Shown piece after piece: positions 11,082 through 22,349 of a stretch of 64,000 nt of DNA. A program made the position numbers and the translations under genes. The notes beneath the pieces were generated by a model. The model was not told where the DNA came from. It did not search any database and saw nothing but the letters and a program-made list of their open reading frames with translations. Source of the DNA: Chondrus crispus (lineage: Eukaryota > Rhodophyta > Florideophyceae > Gigartinales > Gigartinaceae); the NCBI RefSeq assembly GCF_000350225.1, contig NW_005179031.1, positions 30,235 to 94,234 on the forward strand, in the 5' to 3' direction. Numbering within the stretch: position 1 is the stretch's first letter; each line of letters opens with the position of its first letter.

Positions 11082-13240
11082 TTGAAAAAGAGAGTATACA
11101 GGTACAAGAGTCGCCGTCGCGGCAAGGGTGTGGAGATTGTGTTACTTAAACGACGCCGTGCCCACGCTGATGCGTTCCAAGACATGGAGATGGATAAGCT
11201 AAAATGCTGTATCCATCGCCGTTGTTTTTACAAAGTTGACGTTCGATACGTCAAGCTCAGGTGCAACATGTATCTTTGCTGAATAGGGCCGGGAGACGAG
11301 CTCATCTGGAGGGCTTGTTGGAAGATAACTCAGGGATGTTTTTCTTCGATGGAAGGCGGTGTGTTATAAGTTTCTAGAGAAGTCCCTGCAGTGTTCCAGG
11401 GATTTCCAGGGCTCTGTTAAAGGCACACCGTTTAGCAAGAGGAGGTCTTCCTTGACTTCTGCTGTGAGAAACTCAGAAGCTAATCAACGGGACGCGGTCA
11501 TATGCTTCCTTGAACGTCTTTCAGAAAGCACAGCCAACCATTTGCCCGACCGAAACGAACAGCACTTGCCCTATTTCCAAAAAGCCCAGGTCTTCGACAT
11601 CTTCCTCTCTGAGTTCAGTCGCCTCCATTCGCGCGCCCCACCCACGCGAAGCTATTTTTACGAGACATGGCAAAAACACGGACCCAACATCAAGGTGCGG
11701 AGGGTGCATAGGTTCACAGTGTGTTCCGAATGCGATCTCATCAGAGACCTGCTCTCCAAAGCCGGTACCGATGGGTCAGCAACTCGGGTACTTCGTGAGC
11801 CAAAAACTACTCACAACGATATGGTTGCAGCGGAGCGGCGTGAGTACCAGAAGAAGTGCGATAGAGCAGGACTGTATCCTGCTAAGTATTGCTCTATCAT
11901 TCTGGACGGTGCCGACCAGTCCGCCTTCGGTTTGCCGCATTTCCTCTTCAATACTAAGCACACAAAGGGGCACAGTATCAAAGTTAAGCTAATTGGAGTG
12001 CTTGAACATGGTCCCGTGAAACATCTGTCCCTGTTCGCTATGACAGATGAATATGAGACAGGCGCGAATCACGTACTAGAAGCTCTTCATCGGACGCTGA
12101 TGGTAAAGACTGAGAAGGGCCCACTCCCGGACACCCTGTTCGTGCAGGTGGACAATTGCACTCGCGAAAATAAGAACAGATACTTCTTCGGATACTTGGA
12201 ATCCCTTGTTGCATGGGGGTGTTTCAAGAAGTCTTTGTGTCGTTTCTACCAATTGGTCATACCCATTATGACATGGACCAAGCGTTCAGCTGCACTGCTC
12301 GCCGGCTCAGGCATCATGAGGCTATAACTCTGGAAGACCTGATCACTGAACTCGGGAAGGCATATAACCCTCCCCCTCACGTTGCTGATCTTCGCCAGAT
12401 TATAAATTCTCTGGTCTGTGTGACCAAGAAAGGTGTTTGGAAAAGCCTCAACGGTTTTCCCATTTTCGATATTTCAAGTTTCACCGTGTGGAGGGGATCC
12501 CAGAGTATCGTGGAAATTCTTTTAACACTGCATGTTCCGCGCGGGTTGATTGTAACGACGATTGGGGCTCTCTGAAGGTCGGGCAGTGCACGGGAGGCTT
12601 CCTGAAATTTTCACCTGACCTTGCCAAAACACCACCGACCGAAGCCACATGTCCTAACGATCTTGATAAAATCAACACCCGTCTTGTGTCTGAGGAGACA
12701 CGAGTGAATGACAGGAGAAAGTTAGCCCAGCTACGGCTTCTACGCGACCGCCTGTATGAATCAAGACTGGAGAGATTCCACTGGAATCTGCGCGACGTAT
12801 TTGAGATGAAGGGAAAGTATAGAACAGTTACTGATGCGGTTGATGGCTTGCAAGACGAAAATGAAAATGATGGAGTTGAAATCGAGATGGAAGAACAACC
12901 CCTGCAAGACCTGGATTACGAATGTAATGACTTCGTAGCGGTACGCGGTTCTTCTTGCTCTATAGAAACCGTTCCGTTCTGGGTCGGGCGTATCATATCA
13001 ATTCACAAGGACGATGAAGGCGTACCTACGGATCTCAGCATCCATTAGTGGGAAGTGTACAATGGTAAATGTGCCTGGACAGGTAAGTATGCACCCTCTA
13101 GGTTACATGACAGCAGGAAACCGTGGACAGAGTTTATCAGTGTCGCAACTGTTTTGTCCAGGTTTTCGGAGTTGAAGAAATCGAAAGAGATCAGCGCAGC
13201 AGCGGCGAGGCAAATTAGGCAGGCTCTTGGAGTTGCGTGA
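11082..13240 (+). pseudogene. decayed DUF7869-type gene
   Basis: An N-terminal Cys patch (KLKCCIHRRC at about 11195) is followed by a long coding stretch (11359-12327) with CSECDLIRDLL, ILDGADQSAF, then the family hallmark QVDNCTRENKNRYFFGYLE. The frame then shifts near 12225 and continues with FLPIGHTHYDMDQAF (12255 on), shifts again around 12440-12470, and ends with a further in-frame TAG at 13046-13048 before the last piece to 13240. The two shifts are each explained by loss of one base; no GT-AG introns fit there. The DN-x-NKN and GHTHxDxDQ blocks are typical of DUF7869 proteins, which are often transposon-linked. Their role is not established. It could be a domesticated or mobile gene; I saw no terminal repeats of its own. 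Confidence 0.6.
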
Positions 13241-13488
13241 TATGCTTGGTGGCTCTCCGCTACTCGGTGGTCTGCTTGACGCAGTCAGATACGGTAGTGA
13301 GGGTGCAATGCCCTGGTTAACTTTAGAGTTTCCGAATTAGCCCTCAACGCCTCTAAACTAGCGCGAAGCGTAGCGAGATGACGAGTAATATTTGTAGAGC
13401 ACGTTTTCGTTTTTGCGATTTCTGAGTTAAAACTGTTCCCTTTCTATAGTAATTGAGTCCCTTTTATCCGTTGCTCTCGCAAGTGTCT

Positions 13489-13852
13489 CTAAACCGCAAA
13501 CAGATCGGTCTGGAAGTTGTGTGGAAGCTGCCAGACACGAGTGCGCAAGTTGATTTCGGAGGTCTGGGTTTGTGGCTGTTGGGGCTGCTGTTGTTGAGGG
13601 GCGGCACCAAAGAGGGACGGAGGATTCTGTGATTGCGCACCGAACAATGAGGCCCCCTGCGCTGGCGCACCAAAGAGAGAAGGAGAGGACCCAGGCGCGC
13701 CGAGTGACGCTGCCTTGGTGCAATCAACGGTACGGCCGATGGGTTCGGACTCACCAGTGAGGGAGGAGTTGTCCACCTTGAGCTCCTGATTTTCTGTCAG
13801 ACGAATATCGGCTGGAAGTTTATCTCCAAATTTGACTTGGGCTTGGCGTTGG
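13489..13852 (-). pseudogene. P-type ATPase A-domain fragment joined to FG-repeat-like sequence
   Basis: The reverse strand reads [13 protein letters not shown], then [15 protein letters not shown], the actuator-domain signature (TGES loop) of P-type cation pumps and closest in wording to the Na+/K+-ATPase (P2C) type. The expected continuation is absent. Instead the frame passes into SLGAPG and three SLFGA repeats with a Gln/Pro run, recalling GLFG-type nucleoporin repeats, and stops at 13489. There are no membrane segments, nucleotide-binding domain or DKTG motif nearby, so it is a captured piece rather than a working pump. It could also be one exon of a divergent gene. Confidence 0.6.
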
Positions 13853-14264
13853 CGACGCGGGGGGGGGGGTGGACGTGACGATACGGGTCATCGAAGTGGG
13901 TCGGGAAGGCTTGAAGTGGGCCACAATCGCCAACTTCGAGCAAGTCCAGACAGAATTTAGGATTAAATTCTGTCGGCAGATTGTGAACAGGTATCAAATT
14001 TTTATATGACATAAATTGTACTGCAATTTCCAAGTAAAATTGTATGATAATTTTTTTGATTTGGCCTATACAGAACCCCCCATCCCCCATATTTAGAGAG
14101 TACATGTTGGACGATAACTTCTAAACTATTTTGGTTTGTCCACTTCTGTTTTCGGCATATCACTACTACTACTCTAAGCTTTACAACCATATAAAAATAT
14201 ATGGAATCCGAAGGGGTGCCCCTGGTACTGTTTGGTATCCCAAATTCTGGTTACCACCAAACCA
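13853..14264. other. intervening DNA without recognised gene
   Basis: AT-rich, with an 11-12 base G run at about 13859-13870 and several short chance ORFs. I see no homology to the elements on either side. Confidence 0.4.
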
Positions 14265-14867
14265 GTGTTCTCCGTCGGGGGACGTAAACAAGTAGCAGCG
14301 CTACACCCACGCATCGCCCGATGGCTAAGACACCTACACCGGTCTGGTCGCAACCAAAGCCGATGGCACCAACAACAAACAAAAGAACCAACACAAAAGC
14401 CCGATGACTCCAGTCGTCACAATGCGGATTGCAATCAAGCACTGTGGAACCAACACAAGGTAAAGGAATAGAAATAGAGATAGAAATAGAAAAGGATAGG
14501 TGAAATAAAGGAAAAGGAAAGGGAACCCCCCAGCGCAAAGGATAACGTAATCTGTGGTAAAAGGGAGCGTCTTGGGAAAGACGGACTTCGACCAAGGCGA
14601 TATTCAACTCTGGCAACTCGGGTTACCTTTACTGACTTGGTGGTCAGAGGGCTAAGGTATATATCGCCCCGCCGGACCCACTACAGTAGCTCTCGGCGCT
14701 AGATCCTAGATCTAATCTAATGTCAAATAACTAATATGCAACTAAGTAAAATTAATAATTAAAATAATAAAGTGAAATAATTTTCACTTGTCACCACCCC
14801 ACTTTGTCATACCGCTCAATTCCTTTTCTTTTCACTTCCTCACGGTGCAGCCCATTATTGCATTACA
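14265..14867 (-). repeat. partial LTR of the E/F family
   Basis: Matches 29,500-29,999 in the same orientation: GTAGCAGCGCTAC, CGCCCGATGGC, ACACCTACACCGGT, AAAGGGAG, GACGGACTTCGACCAAGG and the end ATTGCATTACA. On the reverse strand it starts TGTAATGCAATA at 14867. The far end (left) is not found, so it is truncated or too diverged there. It interrupts the protease frame of element D exactly at 14867/14868. Confidence 0.7.
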
Positions 14868-15262
14868 ACGATGAACTTGCATTTCATGGTGCGAGTTCCT
14901 AGTCGAACGACGAGGGTGACGGAGCCGCTTGTTCGCAATGGCCGCCCGTGCGCGTCGGCGATAGTCGGGACTTCCCCCGGCTCGAGTAAGCTCTCCCATC
15001 ATTTGGGCAAGGTGTCAGCGCGGACAAAATTAGAGCCGGCAGCCGTGTCCAGGATGGTGAGTTGACGCACTACGATGGAGGGGGTGAGCTCAAGGTCTGC
15101 GTAGACCTTGTAATTACGTCGGGACAGTGTATAAACTAGCTCGACGGCCTTGTCATCGGGGGAGTGCCTCCCATTGTTCAGACGCCATGGTCGGCGATGC
15201 GTCCCCATGCCTGTCGGATCGGGGTTGGAGGAATTCGCTTGGCGAGCGTGTCTCCTTCCCAA
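14868..15262 (-). pseudogene. retropepsin-like protease fragment (D)
   Basis: YKVYADLELTP and LTILDTAAGSNFV give the aspartic protease active-site region; the usual DTG/DSG is DTA here. A TGA codon at 14999-15001 interrupts it. The frame then goes on with GRPLRTSG and VVRLGTRT, aligning with LPLRTLG and PVRLGKFV of element E. It ends at the LTR junction at 14868. Confidence 0.65.
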
Positions 15263-15341
15263 GACGCGGATCGTCGGCTTCGGGGCGGGGGTGACGCGGT
15301 ATCCCGCGATGGACTGTCAGAGATTTTCAGCTGTGGGTCTC

Positions 15342-17418
15342 CTAGTTTTTCGGAAGTGCGGTCTTGCCGTTCGGAGGGCTTGACTTCTCCGAAGCGGAGG
15401 GAGACTTCGACGGCAAGACGGGTGCGATCAGCCGATTAGCCTCGAAACTGAGGAGGGCTACGGCGCGCAAGTACGCGTCTGCCAGAACACGGGCCTTCTG
15501 TGCCGCCGTGAGCTTCTCAAAATTATCAGGGACGAGCGAGACATCGCGCATCTTCATGCTACAGTCGGGGTTAATATGATCCCCGACTTTGTAGCATGTG
15601 TAGCAGATGATTTGCGGGGAAGGTGTCTTCATGTCCCGGGGTCCCTCTCGACTGGCAGACCGGGAGACTTCTCGCGCGGTCTCGGGAGCCGGGGCGGGTC
15701 CTTGTAGGCCGGCCGCTGCTCTCCGTAGAACAACGAATCCTTGTCGTTAAATGAGGATCCCTCGGTGGGAAATGACGGTGATCCAGCCGCGGCGGTGAAC
15801 GGCTCGTCCTTGGCGAGGAAGGTCTCGGCGTCCAGGCCGGTATGATAGCTCGGGGTCAGACCCGCGGTTGTCGATGAGGGCATACTGTCTGCCATCGCCA
15901 ACACTTGCTTGGCGGCGGGTCTCGCGAAGTCGACGCTTCTTCTCGCGCCAGCCATCTGCGCGCGGTAGGACGCCCCTTGAGCGCGGACTTCGGCCACCGT
16001 GTCCTCGAAGGAAGATCGGGGGCGACTCTCCCTTGCTTGGAGCACCAACGGCTTGATCGCCGGTAGGAGGCCCTCTATGAACAAGGTAGTGCGTTCATAG
16101 GGGGAATGTATGTCCCCACACCGCGCGAGGGCGGTTATCATACGAGTACATACTCGGTCTCAACTTCGCCGGGTTTTTGGCGTAAATCCCGGACCACAGA
16201 GAGCGCTGGCTCGATCTGAATATTCGTAGCATACGTACGAAAGAACCAGTTCACTGCTGCCGGCCAGGACGCAATCCCTTCATTGCGTCGGAAATATCGT
16301 CGATGGTATTCATACGCCTCCTTCGCCGGCGGGTTGAGGAGATGCGGCAAGGCCATGAGAGCCATTGCCCCCGACATTTCTTCGTTGTCGAAATTCTCCT
16401 TACATCTAGCCAAAAAGCTGAGGACTTTGATTGGGTCGGACCCGTTAAACTTATACTCTCTCATTACGACGAGGAGATATTGCACGCGCTTGCGCGTCGT
16501 GGCGTACACTTTTTCATCGACGGTGGGGTCGGTATTCACGAGACGGTAAGCTCGATAATTACACGCGCCTCGGAAGCGGTGGTTTGTCGGTTTCCACACC
16601 GGGACACCCTTCGCCTTAGGGCCGAAGGTCGGCTGTGGTACCGTGAATGCCTCGGCTTCGGAGTCCGAATCGGAGTCGGTCTCTGAAGCTGAGGGCGGGG
16701 ATCCGCCCGAGTAACCAGAGAAATCCTCCGAGTCAAGTCGGCTTCCGTGGCCAGACTCGTGACGACGACCTTCGGTCTTGACCTTCTTGTCGCGGGACGA
16801 TCTTGGCGACGGGCCTCGGGCGGCCGCTAGGTCCGGGATACGATCCCGTTGTCCCTCCATCGCCAGGGGATCGGGGAGCGGAATCCCGGCGGCCGTGAGA
16901 GCCGATTTGGTGACGTCGGCGAACAGTACATTTTCGTCCAACGGTTGTAACGCATGTAGCTGCCGATTAGATCTTGGCTTCGACGCGGTCGACTCGTCTT
17001 GTCTACAAGGGCCGGGTTGTGTTTGCGCCGATTCCAAGGCGAGGTTACGCCGACGGAGGTCGTTGACTTCCTACGTCAGGCGATTTACTTCTTCCCATGG
17101 AGGAAGGAGCGTCTCGTCGACGGTGGAACGGATGTCCTTCTGCCACGCTCGAGTGAGAACGCCTTTTAGCGCGGCGAGGCGATCACGTCCCTGTTGGGAC
17201 TGTACCTCCGCCTTAGCGGCGATCTTACCAGCAACAAGGCTGTCCATCATCTCGCGTATCTTGGCGGTGTGCGAGTTGAGTTTCTCCTCGATTAAGTTGA
17301 GAGAGAACCTCTCGGCTTCACGGAGGCCTTCGCGGCGGTTCCACGTGATCCACACCGCAACGGGCGCTGGGACTTCTCTCGGACGAGTGTCATGGGACGA
17401 CTCGGAGCCGTTCACCAT
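15342..17418 (-). pseudogene. Ty3/gypsy gag, broken (D)
   Basis: Starts MVNGSESSHDTRP at 17418. A TAG at 17071-17073 interrupts a helical region (VNRLT, then EVNDLRRRN); the frame continues to about 16138. The core (NGSDPIKVLSFL, ALMALPHLL, SWPAAVNWFFRTY, RDLRQKPGE) matches the capsid-like regions of E (27,335-27,955) and of A2 gag. Frameshifts near 16140 and 15630 move the rest into other frames (ERTTLFIEGLLPAIKPL; then a zinc knuckle CYTCYKVGDHINPDC with five rather than four residues before His). Structural protein of virus-like particles in the intact family; dead here. Confidence 0.75.
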
Positions 17419-17553
17419 AGCAAATACAACTAATGGTCAGTGCGTGAGAGAAAGGCGCAGGGAGGAGAGATGGAAAGATAAAGTAGGTCAGGGAAGAAAG
17501 AGGACACTTGGATGCACGAGAGTATCGACTGTTTCTAGGTCGGGAGACCAAAA

Positions 17554-18094
17554 TGTCGTGCACTACAGCCACGTGGGGCGGCTGTAGGCAGAGCGACGCG
17601 CGTTCGGACGCGTAAGGAAATTCGGGAGACCACCCAGTGGATGACCGGAACCGGGATCCGGGCGCGGCTTGTGCGGTAGAAAAGTAGCAAGGTAGTCAGC
17701 AATAAAAGGGGGCGGAATTAAGAAAAAACAGAGCTAGCAGGACGGACAGCACAGTAGTTAACGTATGTCTCGTGCGGGGGGCATCGACGCGCGCGGAGAA
17801 GGCAGGTGGGATTCTAGGGGTGTAGATGGCTCGGTCGGTATGGGAGAGCCAGTACCGAGTCGAGGTTACAACCTAGAATTCAGAAACCAATGTAAAAGAC
17901 ACGAGGCTTCGTGCCTCTACTTTCATTATCGGGTTGACTATATAGTCCCCTTCGCCGTAATGACGAATGTAGTGCAATACCCGTCTCGGGTAGGGGGGTG
18001 AAAGGAAGTGAAAAAGGAAAAAATTGGATTTTGTAGTCCGGGTTTGGGGGACATACGTGTGCGACGAAGCGCACGATTATTTTAATTATTAGGT
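17554..18094. repeat. LTR pieces in conflicting orientation between D and E
   Basis: TGTCGTGCACTACAG at 17554 abuts the primer-binding-site-like sequence of D and should be its 5' LTR edge. At 17968 a second segment starts (TGTAGTGCAATACCCG) that is the start of the E/F LTR in the + direction, i.e. inverted relative to 28,983-29,999, and it matches for about 120 bp. The E antisense ORF is cut at its 5' side at about 18,090. This is a rearranged junction. Confidence 0.55.
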
Positions 18095-19249
18095 CGGGCA
18101 CGGGGTTCTTCGTAGCATATCAAATGCTCGAGGCCCGCGAAATTGCAAGGCATCACTATGCCAACCGATACCAACGGCTGCGCTCGCGGCGGAGCCATTA
18201 CGAAGATTGCCAGGGTTTTGGCCGGAACTAGGCCCCGTTCTCTCATACTATGGGAGTTACCTTCGCGATCCTCGCCACGGCCTCTAGGTGATATTCATGG
18301 CGGAATGGTGCGTCAAGGTAGCCGCAACGCTCCTTTGGGAGACATGCGATTGTTGGAGATTATGGTATCCCCCTCCCCGACTGATTGAGCTTATGAGACG
18401 CCTTGATTATTCCGTATCTTTAGGCGACGAGGACACGAGCGATGAAGTACACTCGCTCTTAGATAAGGTGCAGAGCGTCGACTGGGACATCGTCCCTCGG
18501 CAAAATTCCTCACGTCCCTTTGGCCAGCAGAGGCCTTGCTTCTCTCCGGGGCGCACCCATCAGAGTGCTCGTGACTTTGCGTGGTTTAATCCTTGGACGG
18601 GAGAATTGTGCTCCCCCGTCGAGGCACGCGTAAGTCGCCGACATGGGAGCCAGACGCCAATTCCGTCTGACCTTCCTGATGTTCGTCCCGATCCGCGAGA
18701 GCACGATTTCTGCCCCAGGCCACCTGTTCCTTCTCGCTCCCACTCCCCGGTCTCGCCAACCTCTCTCCCTGCAGATCCCATCCGTCAGTCCCATGCCGAG
18801 GATGGACTCGAAAAACCGTCCGGCTCCCTCATTCGGTTGCCATCTGTGCCTTCTCCAACTCTTAACAACCGGTCACCCCAGGCACCAGCACTTCCATCTC
18901 CAACAATTCCAAAAGAGAGATCTCCCTCGGCCAGTCACACTGCCAGCCTTCCGGTCCGAGCCATTTCGAGAGGCAAAGGGCTCCAATTCCCCTTGCTGCC
19001 GCTGTCCATCCTGACCAACAATTTCCCACACGGGAGTCAACGCCTCCTGTACCTCTCAACTCCATCAGAGTCGATCCTGCGGTGAGAGCCCATACGACCC
19101 TCTTGAGCGCTCACAAAGTTCCAAAGGAAGCCATACAAGGGACCTCCCTCGAGGATCTGCGAGTTCTCGCTCGCCTCCTCCTCCACTCCAAAAGAAAAGA
19201 CTATTTAGCAAAAGTCTCACGAAACTCCCTCGACGTCATGGCTACATGA
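18095..19249 (+). pseudogene. antisense accessory ORF of element E, 5'-truncated
   Basis: Lies on the + strand while pol of the element is on the reverse strand. It aligns with the F copy at 30,850-31,740: AYQM-EA-EIAR-HY-NRYQ, EWCVKVAATLLWE, SPGR-H, FVWFNPWT/FAWFNPWT, LCSP-EARLSR/LCSPVEARVSR, and the C-terminal LEDLRVLARLL. A frameshift lies near 18,290 and another after 19,085. A Pro/Ser-rich stretch of about 150 residues precedes the last conserved block. No known domain recognised. Confidence 0.55.
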
Positions 19250-22200
19250 CCCATTCGTAGATCTAAATGTGGAGTGTCGTTCGGTTAGCGACAATACTCT
19301 CATATTCCGGAATAAAAAATTCCAATGCCTATTCATCGTTCCTTTTGAGTCCGTATCGTTCATTATCTCCGTGCGCTCCGTCGAGTATGGTGGCTCGTCG
19401 GCCATCCCCTTTTTCCGTCCCCCCTCGCTCTCGCAAATGAGGCGTCCAGTTACACTCCCGATCGGTGTGATACGAGCTGGTATCATTTGTCACCCCGGCG
19501 CGAGTGGATTATCTCTTCCAAAGTTTTCTCCTGCTCTTGATAATGTATTGTGTCAGCACACGTCCGTCATTACGTTGCCGGGGTGTATCGGGTTCTCGTC
19601 AGACCCCTGTCGTCTCCATGGCTCTCCACGGCTCCCTCCTCTTCCAATCTTCAGCGTGTGCTTCCGCCTCTCTCATCCCTCTAATTCCTTGTCTTCACCT
19701 CTGAAATTCCTCCTCTTTTATTCTTCTTAGCACGATCCTTCTTTTTCCCTAGTATTTCCACGTCTTCCAACTCTACGGGTTTCTCCTTGCTCTGTACTAT
19801 TTCCCTTTTTCCATCGCAGTGTACTACTTACCTCCTCTTAATGAGCATTCTTTCCCCCTTCCTCGAGCGTTCCGCAAGCGAAACTGCTCTTGTTTTCATC
19901 CTCTTCCCAGAAAACTGCCTTTCTAACAGTGAGCGGCTGAATAACGACTCCCGACAATTTTTCTTTGCAATTGCGAGCTCGTATAGTCTCTCGAGACGAC
20001 CGCCAGGGCTTCCGCATCGTTCGTGACGTTAGGTTGCATTGCTCTTCGGGTAGCTTCCCGATGGGAGTTTTACCAGTTCTCTTAACTTCATCCGCACGTG
20101 CACTGTATTTTTTCTTCTTCTGTCGTGCGACATGCTCCTCTTCAGCTTTCCCCCTTTTTCTTCATTTTCGGACCTCGCGGGAGGACGTTTGCCGACAAGT
20201 ATCTGCACAATCCCAGCGTGGGTTCTATGTTGAGGTCGAACCCGTCATAAAGAATAATGAACTGGTGACAGACGATCCGCTAGAAAACTCATGTTCATCA
20301 AACTTCGCGGATCTCGGCTTGTGAACCGATTGATATTGAAACATCAATTTCGCCAGCCGTGAGCTCGATCAGAGCGTCCCCCTTATTTTTGAGTTGTCAC
20401 TCAAAGCGACGAAATTTGTGACTGCGTAACGACGTCCCAATGTCCCTTAGTGTCCTCGTGAGAAGCTACTGACAAGGTGGTCGGCCTTCACACAGTTCGC
20501 TGGCGATCCTTGGTCATCCTCTGAATGGTCGCCAGTGACCATCTTGAAACGTCACCTTCTCATATCGTCGGCCTGTTAGGAGTACGACCACATGGGTCAT
20601 ACCCCTTTCATCGCCAGTCCGACGGACTGCCTCGTGCGGCCTCTACCTTCCTGAAGGTTCCCTCCTCCAACTCGTGGGTTGAGTTGCGCGCAACAATACT
20701 AATAGGGGTCACTGAGCTTGTGAGAAGTGCTCCTATAAACATCGAGCTTCCGAAATCACCTGTATTTGCCAATGTCGGGGGTGTAGAGCTTCTCCTACGG
20801 AGAATTAAATCGCGCCCATTGTAGTTTCCTCATACCCGCCGTTTGTCTATAATTTTCCCTTTCTTGCCAGGGTCATGTCAATTTCTCGCGATCGAGGTGG
20901 GACTTGGTCGCTGTCCACCTTCACACTTTTTGGAATTTTCCCTCTTCCTTCCAACGGCCTGGGTGTGCGTTGGTCATGAAGATCTTAGTGACGGTATCCC
21001 CTTCGACGTGGGGCGTTTCCGGGGTCAAGCATTACATGTAAGTCCTATGATAAAAGTCGGGTGCATGCAACCTTTCACAAAAAGCGGTCGCAATCCCTGT
21101 GCGGTGGGCACTGTCATTTCGAGCTTGCGGTCCATGTCCGTTCCCCGGGGGTTAGAAACGAACAACGAATGTTGATGATGAGGGAACAGCTGGAACTGGT
21201 TAAGAAAAGATCGCTGATCCTCATACAGACTCGCCAAAATGGCTTCACAGGGGCGTCGTTTCAGCAACCTCGACGTACGGCCATGTCAAAGCTCCTTCCT
21301 AGTTTGCTCGATCGCCATTATCATTTGGCTGCTTTCGTCATCTGCAGCTCATCGTCGTTTCGGGATGTCTTGTGGAACCCGCCCCGAGAATCTCCCTGGT
21401 CTTTAAGTCTGTCTATCTTCCTTCCCATCCCGTCTCGCACACACTCACGCGATGCGAGCCCCTTTCTCCATCTTAAACTTCGCGCCTTGTCTCGAATCCT
21501 AGGTCTACTGTAGAAGTCTTCTCACTTTTAGTGCGGCGGTGGCCTCCTGCTTACTCCTTTCATCGATCTTTGTGGACTTACTGCTCGACCTCCGCCGTCC
21601 GGGGTGGTTTCCTGGACACTAAAAAAATAAAACAGAACGAGCAAAAAGAGATACAAAAGAAAATCAAAGACAAAGGAAAAGTTGCTGATCGTTGGAGATC
21701 GGTAAGTGTGTCGCGCGCGTGCTAACAAAAAGTACAGGAGGGTCGGTGCATGCCGCAACCGACAGTATTTTCGATATTCCCTGAGTTAGGCTGTGCTCCC
21801 TCGATCCTGGGTCTCATCGCGCGCAACAGCGCCTCTGTCCTCCCGCTTGTGAGAGTGGTCGACGACTAGCGTGGCTCCCCTTGTCCAACATCTCGCCTGG
21901 GACGATCGTACTTCCCATTCATTGAATGGGAAGTACGATCGTCCCAGGCTCAGGAACGAATGACATTCGTTCGTGAGTTCGCATGGACGTACGGCATGGA
22001 CTTGTGTGTGCAATTCGCACTTTCTCTAAGTACCCAGCGCCTCGTGCGCTCGGCCCGACACGCCTTCCTAGATTTTGATAAAATTTTCCCGATGTGGTTC
22101 TGTGTTTCACCTTGGCTACTGAACACTCGTCGGGCGCCTCCTCTTCCGAGTACAGTGCCCATTCTCATTTTCTTTCGTAATTCGCCCTTGACTAGGGCAG

Positions 22201-22338
22201 ATTGCCGGTCCAACGTCATTTCACGTGAGCTCGGTGACTCATGCTCACTCCTAGACCGCGTAGTACCTCACCTTTGGACTACAATAAAATTCTCATTTGC
22301 TGAACTGACGGCCCGCGTCGCTCTACTTCTGTGGGGAT
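19250..22338. other. spacer between antisense ORF and pol (E)
   Basis: No convincing gene on either strand. Pyrimidine-rich patches (TTCCTCCTCTTTTATTC near 19,700) recur in the F spacer near 32,160-32,200, in the same relative place. A long palindrome lies at 21,896-21,948, and a purine/A-rich patch at 21,620-21,680. Confidence 0.5.
21896..21948. repeat. near-perfect palindrome, 26-bp arms
   Basis: The left arm 21896-21921 (CCTGGGACGATCG to CCCATTCA) is exactly complementary to the right arm 21923-21948 with a single base between. It lies in the non-coding spacer of element E, about 400 bp beyond the pol end. Confidence 0.95.
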
Positions 22339-22349
22339 CTGAGGGCCCC

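Larger units (their letters stand above)
14868..17553 (-). mobile_element. Ty3/gypsy element D, gag-protease stub
   Basis: Reverse-strand internal region running from a primer-binding-site-like sequence (TGGTCTCCCGACC, 17,550 downward) through gag to the first part of protease, where it is cut by an LTR. RT, RNase H and integrase are missing. It is related to element E (gag layout, LTR fragments, PBS) but clearly diverged. Confidence 0.7.

Noticed and set aside
14200-14870. Host regulatory region
   Set aside because: Matches the E/F LTR over several hundred bases, so it is transposon DNA.
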